Notes under the pieces: generated by a model
Seen by the model: the letters and a program-made list of their open reading frames with translations, nothing else
Databases searched by the model: none
What the model was told of the DNA's origin: nothing
Shown here: positions 58,196-64,000 of the stretch, one piece after another
Layout of the letters: every line of letters starts with the position of its first letter
Numbering within the stretch: position 1 is the first letter of the stretch
Program-made: the position numbers and the translations under genes
NCBI GenBank assembly: GCA_963846855.1
Contig: CAWJXK010000008.1
Span: 1-64,000, forward strand
Direction: 5' to 3'
Source: CAIWHR01 sp963846855
GTDB taxonomy: Bacteria > Pseudomonadota > Gammaproteobacteria > Burkholderiales > Casimicrobiaceae
DNA: 64,000 nucleotides

Positions 58196-58840
58196 CTAGC
58201 GTTCGGATGGTGGGAGCATGCGTTGCAAGAGCGCCGCGATCCGCGCGGTTTGCCGCGCCGCAGCGAGGCGCGCTGCCCGCACGATGGCGGACAGGTCGTC
58301 GACGGCTCTCGCAAAGTCCTGATTCATAATAACATAATCGAACTCGCCGCAGTGCGCCATTTCTTCGCGGGCCGCCTCGAGCCGCCGGGCGATCACTTCG
58401 CGGGAATCCTGTCCCCGCCGTTCGAGGCGCTCGCGCAGCGAATCGAGCGAGGGCGGCAGGATGAAGATGTGCACCGCGTCGGGGATGAGCTTTCGCACCT
58501 GGGCCGCGCCCTGCCAATCAATTTCGAGCAGGACGTCATGACCGAGTTCCGTCTCGCGCTTCAACCACGTCGACGACGTTGCGTACCAGTTGCCGTGCAC
58601 GTGCGCGTGCTCGAGGAATTCGCCGGCCGCCTTGAGCGCCAGGAACCGCGGCTCGTCGACGAAGTGGTAGTCGACGCCGTCGGCTTCGCCGGTGCGCGGC
58701 GGCCGCGTCGTATACGAGACCGACAGCCTGATGCCGGGCTCGCGTTCGAGGAGCGCGCGCACGAGGCTCGTCTTGCCGGCGCCCGAGGGGGCAGCGAGAA
58801 CAAACAGGCAGCCGGTCGCGCCCTCGCTCGAGCCGTTCAT
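58196..58840 (-). CDS. gmk: Guanylate kinase
   Basis: A 214-aa enzyme that phosphorylates GMP to GDP. The P-loop is APSGAGKTSLV (about residues 16-26). GMP-binding residues are in SYTTRPPRTGEADGVDYHFV and HAHVHGNWYATS. The start at 58840 (MNGSSEGATGCLFVL) replaces an upstream ATG at 58894. The order with rpoZ and spoT is conserved. Its start codon follows the end of a diverged intergenic repeat. Confidence 0.93.
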   Translation of the reverse strand: MNGSSEGATGCLFVLAAPSGAGKTSLVRALLEREPGIRLSVSYTTRPPRTGEADGVDYHFVDEPRFLALKAAGEFLEHAHVHGNWYATSSTWLKRETELGHDVLLEIDWQGAAQVRKLIPDAVHIFILPPSLDSLRERLERRGQDSREVIARRLEAAREEMAHCGEFDYVIMNQDFARAVDDLSAIVRAARLAAARQTARIAALLQRMLPPSER

Positions 58841-59178
58841 TCGCGGCCTCCTTGGACCACGGTGCAAGGCGCAACTTCGGCGTCTCGGCCGCATTCAATC
58901 GTTCGGCGACGCGCCCTTCGGTGCGGCCTCCGCTCACTTTGCGGGATTCCGTCGCAACCGCGTGTCGGCCGCCGCCCGCGCTCGCAGACGCGCCCTGCGG
59001 GCCTGGGCTTCGCCCTGCTCGCGCAGGCGTCCTTCGCTCGACCTGCGCCCAGCGCCTCTGCGGCCTCCTCGTGTATGTCTCGTGGTCTCGTCATGTCTCG
59101 AGTCGGCCGCGGCCGTGATTCGCGTTTGCTCGCATCCCCGTGCCCGCGGCACGGGGCCCCTGCTCGCCGCTCACACGG
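58841..59178 (-). repeat. Diverged copies of the GC-rich intergenic repeat
   Basis: On the minus strand this 338-bp gap between yicC and gmk contains a clear copy near 59080-59172 (GCGGCGAGCAGGGGCCCC, then GGGGATGCGAGC) and a weaker one near 58900-59070. Both lie in the direction of gmk transcription. It holds no other gene. Confidence 0.65.
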
Positions 59179-60045
59179 CTATTCGAGATTCTGCACTTGC
59201 TCGCGCATCTGCTCGATCAGCACCTTGAGCTCGAGCGATGCCTGCGACAGCTCGGCGTCGACCGACTTCGACCCAAGCGTGTTGGCTTCCCGGTGGAGCT
59301 CCTGCATCAGGAAGTCGAGGCGCTTGCCGGCGCTGCCGCCAGCGCCCAGCACGCGCCTCACTTCGGCCACGTGCGTCGTGAGCCGCTGCATCTCTTCGGC
59401 GACGTCGACCTTCGTCGCGAAGAGCGCGAGCTCCTGCTTGATGCGGTCCTGATCGGGATCGAGGCCGGCTTCGCGCAGGCGCGCGGCGAGCTTCTCGACG
59501 TAGGCCGCATGGATCGCCGGAATGCGCGGCGCCACGCGCTCGATCTGGACCTCGACCGCCGCGCAGCGCTCCTCGAGCGCCTGCGCGAGCTTCGCTCCTT
59601 CGCGCGCGCGCGACGCGCGGAGCTCATCGAGGGCGGCGCCCACCAGCGCCTGCGCGCGCTGCGCGAGCTCCTCGGGCGGGACGCTCGGCTCGGCGAGCAC
59701 GCCGGGCCAGCGCAGGATCTCCGCGATCGATAGCGGAATCGCGTCCGCGACCTGACGCGCCACGTCGCTCGCCGCACGCGCGAGCTGTTTCACGCGGTCC
59801 TGGTCGACGGCAAGCGTCGTCGCGCCTGGCGTGGTCCGATTGAGGGAGACCCGGCATTCGACCTTGCCGCGCTTCAACTCGGCCCCGATACGCTCGCGCA
59901 GCGCGGATTCCTGTGCGCGAAGCTCGTCGGGAAGGCGTATCTGCAGGTCAAGATACCGATGATTGACGCTGCGCAGCTCGACCGAGAGCGCGACGCCGGG
60001 CAGATCCGCGGCAACCGCCGCAAAGCCGGTCATGCTGACGATCAT
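59179..60045 (-). CDS. yicC: YicC/RmuC-type endoribonuclease family protein
   Basis: A 288-aa protein of the YicC family, recently linked to RNA degradation. It starts with MIVSMTGFAAVAADLPG, and has SVELRSVNHRYLDLQIRLPDELR at about residues 22-44, DPDQDRIKQELALFATKVDVAEEMQRL and KRLDFLMQELHREANTLGSK near the C-terminus. It is well conserved in length and motif. It precedes gmk and is divergent from the kinase gene at 60205. Confidence 0.9.
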   Translation of the reverse strand: MIVSMTGFAAVAADLPGVALSVELRSVNHRYLDLQIRLPDELRAQESALRERIGAELKRGKVECRVSLNRTTPGATTLAVDQDRVKQLARAASDVARQVADAIPLSIAEILRWPGVLAEPSVPPEELAQRAQALVGAALDELRASRAREGAKLAQALEERCAAVEVQIERVAPRIPAIHAAYVEKLAARLREAGLDPDQDRIKQELALFATKVDVAEEMQRLTTHVAEVRRVLGAGGSAGKRLDFLMQELHREANTLGSKSVDAELSQASLELKVLIEQMREQVQNLE

Positions 60046-60204
60046 CGGGTATTTTTCACGGGTTTATGCACGATTTCCGCGCTCGCGACATGGCGCGGGG
60101 TGTTCCGAATGTATGCGTTATCCCCCCGCCACGCAAGCTCGGGCGGCGCGTTTGGCACGCGAATTGCGAGCGCTTCCTGAGGATATCGCTTATTATTTCC
60201 GCCC

Positions 60205-61143
60205 ATGGCAGTCACCAATCAGGCACTTTCCGGCGGTTACCAGCTGCTCAACTACCGGATCGATCGGCAAATCAGCCGCGGCGGGTTTTCCATTGTCTAC
60301 CGCGCCTTCGACGATACCGGCGCGCCGGTCGCGATCAAGGAATACCTGCCGTCGTCGCTGGTGCTGCGCACCGAAGGGGACATCGTCCGCGCGAGCTCGG
60401 CCGAGAACCTCACGTCGTTCCGGTACGGGATGAAGTGCTTCTTCGAGGAAGGCCGCGCGCTCGCCAAGATCAACCACCCGAACGTCGTGCGCGTGCTGAA
60501 CTTCTTCCGCGCCAACGAGACCGTGTACATGGTGATGCGCTACGAGCGCGGGCGCACGCTGCAACAGCAGATCCAGATGCGCCAGGACCAGATGTCCGAG
60601 AGGCTCGTGCGGCACGTATTCATGCACCTGCTGAACGGCCTGCGCGAAGTGCACACACACAAGCTCTTGCACCTCGATATCAAGCCCGCCAACATCTATT
60701 TGCGCACCGACGGCACGCCGGTGCTGCTCGACTTCGGCGCGGCGCGGCAGACGCTGACCACGAGCCGGCCCAAGCTCGCGCCGATGTACACGCCGGGATT
60801 CGCCGCGCCGGAGCAGTATCGCGAGCCGGACCGGCTAGGCCCGTGGACCGACGTGTACGGCGTCGGGGCTAGCATGTTCGCCTGTCTTGCCGCGTTCGCC
60901 CCGCAGGCGGCGGATGCGCGCCTGCAGGAAGATCACCTGGTCTCGGCGAAGAAGATCTGGTCGGGCCAGTACTCGGACAACGTGCTCGAAGTCATCGACT
61001 GGTGCCTGCGGCTCGACCCGCTCGAGCGGCCCCAGTCCGTCTTTGCCCTGCAGAAGGCGATCCGCGAGATTCCGCCGAAGAAGCGCAAGCTCACGTTCTT
61101 CGGCAACCTCAAGCGAAAGCTGTTCACCGAAATCGGCGCCTGA
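60205..61143 (+). CDS. Serine/threonine protein kinase
   Basis: A 312-aa cytosolic kinase. Glycine loop is ISRGGFSIVYRA (about residues 22-33), lysine in VAIKEYLPSS, catalytic loop HLDIKPANIY (H-x-D present, HRD arginine replaced by leucine) and DFGAAR for metal binding. The APE motif reads AAPEQYREPDRLGPWTDVYGVG. There is no membrane helix, PASTA or sensor domain. It is followed by a PP2C phosphatase in the same orientation, and the two are probably a reversible pair whose target is unknown. The pair precedes or follows housekeeping genes in many betaproteobacteria. Confidence 0.9.
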   Translation: MAVTNQALSGGYQLLNYRIDRQISRGGFSIVYRAFDDTGAPVAIKEYLPSSLVLRTEGDIVRASSAENLTSFRYGMKCFFEEGRALAKINHPNVVRVLNFFRANETVYMVMRYERGRTLQQQIQMRQDQMSERLVRHVFMHLLNGLREVHTHKLLHLDIKPANIYLRTDGTPVLLDFGAARQTLTTSRPKLAPMYTPGFAAPEQYREPDRLGPWTDVYGVGASMFACLAAFAPQAADARLQEDHLVSAKKIWSGQYSDNVLEVIDWCLRLDPLERPQSVFALQKAIREIPPKKRKLTFFGNLKRKLFTEIGA

Positions 61144-61165
61144 CGCGCACTCGAGACGGCGTTCC

Positions 61166-62086
61166 ATGCGCTTCACGATCTTCCAGGAAAGCCGCAAGGG
61201 CTCGCGCAAAGTCAACCAGGACCGGATCGCCTACACGTTCGGCCGCGACACGCTGCTGCTCGTGGTCTGCGACGGCATGGGCGGACACGCCGGCGGCGAG
61301 ATCGCGGCGCAGATCACCGTGCGGCTGTTCATCGAGCGCTTCCAGCAGGAAGCGAAGCCGATCCTCAAGAACCCGCTCAAGTTTCTGCAGGACTCGATGC
61401 TGCGCGCGCACGCGGCACTGGGTTCGTACGCGAACCAGTTCTCGATGCTGGAGACGCCGCGCACGACCTGTGTCGCCTGCGTCGTCCAGGCGAGCCATGC
61501 CTACTGGGGGCACGTGGGCGACTCGCGGCTCTATCTCTACCGGCAGGGCGGGCTGATCGGTCAGACCAAGGACCATTCGAAGGTCCAATACCTCGTCGAC
61601 CAGGGCATCATCGGCGCCGACGACGTCGCGCTGCATCCTGACCGCAACAAGATCTTCAGCTGCCTCGGCGGCCTCGTCGATCCGGTGATCGACCTCGGCA
61701 AGCGGACGCCGCTGCGCGAGGGCGACATCCTGATGCTTTGCACGGACGGCCTGTGGAGTGTGCTGAAGAAGGAGGAAATCGCGACGTGGCTCACGTCGAC
61801 GCCGATCCTCAAGTCGGCGCCACAGATGGTGCGCGAGGCCGAGACGCGCGGCGGCGACGAGGGCGACAACGTGTCGACGATCGTCGTCCGCTGGGGTCCG
61901 GATTCGATGGCCGACCTGCCGTCGACAACGATCACCGAGACGATGGGCCTCGGCGAATTCCAGACGCAGATCGACCGAACGCTGACGCTGACCGATCGCA
62001 AGGGCGCGCAGCGCGATCTCTCCGACGACGAGATCGAGCGCGCGATCGCCGAGATACAGGCGACCATCCAGCGCTATCGCAAATGA
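61166..62086 (+). CDS. PP2C-family protein serine/threonine phosphatase
   Basis: A 306-aa phosphatase. Metal-binding motifs are NQDRIAYTFGR, DGMGGHAGGEIAAQ, a GHVGDSRLYLYR motif with the third aspartate, and DNVSTIVVRWG near residue 230. The start at 61166 (MRFTIFQESRKGSRKVNQDR) is chosen because it matches the family N-terminus. It lies 22 bp after the kinase gene and is expected to reverse its phosphorylation. Confidence 0.9.
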   Translation: MRFTIFQESRKGSRKVNQDRIAYTFGRDTLLLVVCDGMGGHAGGEIAAQITVRLFIERFQQEAKPILKNPLKFLQDSMLRAHAALGSYANQFSMLETPRTTCVACVVQASHAYWGHVGDSRLYLYRQGGLIGQTKDHSKVQYLVDQGIIGADDVALHPDRNKIFSCLGGLVDPVIDLGKRTPLREGDILMLCTDGLWSVLKKEEIATWLTSTPILKSAPQMVREAETRGGDEGDNVSTIVVRWGPDSMADLPSTTITETMGLGEFQTQIDRTLTLTDRKGAQRDLSDDEIERAIAEIQATIQRYRK

Positions 62087-62100
62087 CAGTTGACAGCGGT

Positions 62101-62163
62101 CAGTTGACAGTTGTCAGTAACACCGTTCGGTCAGGTGGTGTTCCTGCTGTCAACTGTCAACTG
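62101..62163. repeat. Inverted repeat between the phosphatase and dnaQ genes
   Basis: CAGTTGACAGTTG (62101-62113) pairs with CAACTGTCAACTG (62151-62163), a perfect 13-bp stem with a 37-base loop. Shorter GTTGACAG and TGTCAG elements sit inside and beside it. It could form a hairpin that stabilises or ends the phosphatase transcript; there is no T-run. Confidence 0.65.
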
Positions 62164-62177
62164 ATTTCTGACATCTG

Positions 62178-62930
62178 ATGCGCCAGATCGTCCTCGACAC
62201 GGAAACCACCGGCCTCGACCCCAGGCAGGGCCACCGGATCATCGAGCTCGCGGGCATCGAGCTCGTCGATCGGCGCGCGACCGGGCGCACCGTCCATTTC
62301 TATTTCGATCCGGAACGCGACATCGACGTCGGGGCGACCGAAGTGCACGGCATGACCTGGGACGATCTCAGGGCCAAGCCAAAATTCCGGGAACTCGCCG
62401 ACGAGTTCATCGAATTCGCCCGCGGCGCCGAATGGATCATCCACAACGCGCCGTTCGACATGGCGTTCCTCGAGGCCGAATTCTCGCTCGCCGGTCTGCC
62501 GGCGTGCGCGGGGCTCTGCGTGAAGCTTGTCGACACCCTGGCGCTTGCGCGCGACGCGTTTCCGGGCAAGCGCAACAACCTGGACGCGCTGTGCGAGCGC
62601 TTTGCGGTCGACCATGCGAGGCGAACGCTTCACGGCGCCTTGCTCGATGCCGAGCTGCTGGCCGAGGTCTACCTGGCGATGACCCGCGGGCAGGAGTCGC
62701 TGACCATCGACATCGCCGTGCCCGCGCGCGAGCAAGGGTCGTTCGCGCATCACGACGCGCTGTCGCCCGACGTGCCGCGGCCCGCCGTCGTGATCACGCC
62801 GAGCGCCGAGGAGCTCGCGCTGCACGAAGAATACCTGGCCGCGCTCGATCGCGAATCGAGCGGCCACTGCGTCTGGCTCGCGCCGTCGGCTGCGGCGTCC
62901 GGGACGTCGCTCTCCTCCGCCCGAGCCTAA
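62178..62930 (+). CDS. dnaQ: DNA polymerase III epsilon subunit
   Basis: A 250-aa 3'-5' proofreading exonuclease. Exo I is LDTETTGLD (residues 5-13), Exo II HNAPFDMAFLE and Exo III HGALLDAELLAEVYLA, together giving the D-E-D-H-D set. It starts with MRQIVLDTETTG, the family N-terminus. The C-terminal extension (DALSPDVPRPAVVITPSAEE) would reach the polymerase alpha subunit. It follows the inverted repeat and is in the same orientation as the kinase/phosphatase pair. Confidence 0.9.
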   Translation: MRQIVLDTETTGLDPRQGHRIIELAGIELVDRRATGRTVHFYFDPERDIDVGATEVHGMTWDDLRAKPKFRELADEFIEFARGAEWIIHNAPFDMAFLEAEFSLAGLPACAGLCVKLVDTLALARDAFPGKRNNLDALCERFAVDHARRTLHGALLDAELLAEVYLAMTRGQESLTIDIAVPAREQGSFAHHDALSPDVPRPAVVITPSAEELALHEEYLAALDRESSGHCVWLAPSAAASGTSLSSARA

Positions 62931-62978
62931 GTCCCACGCGACGCCGTAACATAGCGGTAATCTGCGACGGTCATTCTG

Positions 62979-64000
62979 ATGGACGCCTTGCACGCCCCGA
63001 TGCGGCACCTCCCCCTCGCCCCCGAGGCGGCGGGAATCGACCGTCCCATGCCCACGTCCGCCGCCGCCGCGCCGCTGCTCAATCGCGAGCTCTCGCTGCT
63101 GGCGTTCAACCGCCGCGTGCTGGCGCTCGCCGCGGATGCGCGGGTGCCACTGCTCGAGCGCCTCCGGTTCCTCTGCATACTCGGCAGCAATCTCGACGAG
63201 TTCTTCGAGATCCGCGTCGCGGGAATCAAGGAGCAGCTCCGCGCCAAGGTGTCCCCGACGGGCATGACGCTGCAGGAAGCGCGCGGCATGCTGGGCGAGA
63301 TCGGCGATGAGGCTCGCGCGCTGATCGCCGAGCAGTACGCGCTCCTCAACCGGGAGGTGCTCCCGGCGCTCGAGAAGGCCGGCGTCCGCCTCGTCCGGCG
63401 CACCGAATTCACCAAAGCGCAGAGGGCGTGGGCGGCGCGGTACTACGAGCGCGAAGTGCGCCCGCTGCTGACGCCGATCGGCCTCGACCCGGCGCATCCT
63501 TTCCCGCAGGTCGTGAACAAGAGCCTCAACTTCGTGATTGAGCTGTCCGGCCGCGACGCGTTCGGACGCGATTCGGCGATCGCTATCGTCAAGGCGCCGC
63601 GCGTGCTGCCGCGGATCATCCGCATCCCGCCCGAGGTCGGCGGCCGCGACAACGACTTCGTGATGCTGTCGTCGGTGATTCACGCGCACCTGCACGAGCT
63701 CTTCCCGGGACGCGACGTCGTCAGCTACGCGCAGTTCCGGGTTACGCGCGATGCCGACCTGTGGATCGACGAGGAAGAGGTGAAGAACCTGCGCCAGGCG
63801 CTGCAAGGCGAGCTGCCGCAGCGCCAGTTCGGCTCGGCAGTACGGCTCGAAATCGCCGCCAATTGCCCGGAGCCGCTCGCGCAATTCCTGCTGCAGCAAT
63901 TCGATCTCACCAACGCCGACCTGTATCGCTGCGACGGCCCGGTCAACATCGCGCGGCTCGCCTCCCTCGCGGACCAGGTCGACATCGACGCGCTCAAGTA
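62979..64000 (+). CDS. ppk1: Polyphosphate kinase 1, 3' end outside the window
   Basis: About 340 of an expected 690 or so residues are visible. The N domain has LLNRELSLLAFNRRVL and FLCILGSNLDEFFEIRVAGIK, and the head domain reads HPFPQVVNKSLNFVIEL and VNKSL, matching the PPK1 family. The active-site histidines and C-terminal domains lie outside. The start at 62979 is chosen as the first in-frame ATG; 63048 (MPTSAAAAPLLNREL) is an alternative. It makes and breaks polyphosphate, a phosphate and energy store. Confidence 0.92.
   Translation, partial: MDALHAPMRHLPLAPEAAGIDRPMPTSAAAAPLLNRELSLLAFNRRVLALAADARVPLLERLRFLCILGSNLDEFFEIRVAGIKEQLRAKVSPTGMTLQEARGMLGEIGDEARALIAEQYALLNREVLPALEKAGVRLVRRTEFTKAQRAWAARYYEREVRPLLTPIGLDPAHPFPQVVNKSLNFVIELSGRDAFGRDSAIAIVKAPRVLPRIIRIPPEVGGRDNDFVMLSSVIHAHLHELFPGRDVVSYAQFRVTRDADLWIDEEEVKNLRQALQGELPQRQFGSAVRLEIAANCPEPLAQFLLQQFDLTNADLYRCDGPVNIARLASLADQVDIDALK

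Overview
The window is high-GC, densely coded DNA that reads as a betaproteobacterium, probably Burkholderiales- or Nitrosomonadales-like. The support is the spoT-rpoZ-gmk-yicC block, an adjoining Ser/Thr kinase and PP2C pair, IPTL-CTERM- and PEP-CTERM-type sorting signals, and a sulfur-compound gene set. No rRNA, tRNA, CRISPR array or insertion sequence was recognised.

Region 1 (1-15,900) is a sulfur-metabolism island. A Crp-type regulator (145-849) is followed by a rhodanese and a PsrABC-like molybdoenzyme operon on the minus strand, then a large TPR protein. On the plus strand lie two YeeE/YedE transporter halves, a DUF2892 protein, an RND adaptor, a sulfide:quinone oxidoreductase with the type I cysteine triad, an RND pump and an exported SCP2-like protein. 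Three perfect TGTGAC-N4-GTCACA palindromes sit upstream of the three divergent or consecutive transcription units. The regulator has a CRP-like R-E-x-x-x-R recognition helix, so the island looks like one regulon for sulfide, polysulfide and thiosulfate.

Region 2 (15,900-23,500) holds a DUF599 membrane protein, a small unknown gene, a PEP-CTERM protein that reads through into a second exported domain, and two aminotransferases. A truncated copy of the class V aminotransferase lies 3 kb from the intact gene.

Region 3 (23,500-41,400) is envelope-centred: a thioester alpha-2-macroglobulin with pbpC, MarC, QueC, and a giant DUF11-repeat surface protein ending in an IPTL-CTERM-like signal. That protein has an exact 399-bp repeat period. 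A cold-shock gene follows.

Region 4 (41,600-49,200) has a MetE-core protein, a 2-hydroxyacid dehydrogenase, a complete sugar-type ABC importer (ATPase, binding protein, two permeases), a repeat cluster and a monothiol glutaredoxin.

Region 5 (49,300-55,800) is a Csu-like (archaic) chaperone-usher pilus locus with spore-coat-U pilins, beside an unusual protein carrying MshEN-type domains joined through a membrane helix to an outer domain.

Region 6 (55,800-64,000) is housekeeping: spoT, rpoZ, gmk, yicC, kinase/phosphatase, dnaQ and the start of ppk1.

Many exported-protein genes carry single-base frameshifts, often in short C or G runs. These look more like assembly or sequencing errors than true decay, but this cannot be settled from the sequence alone.
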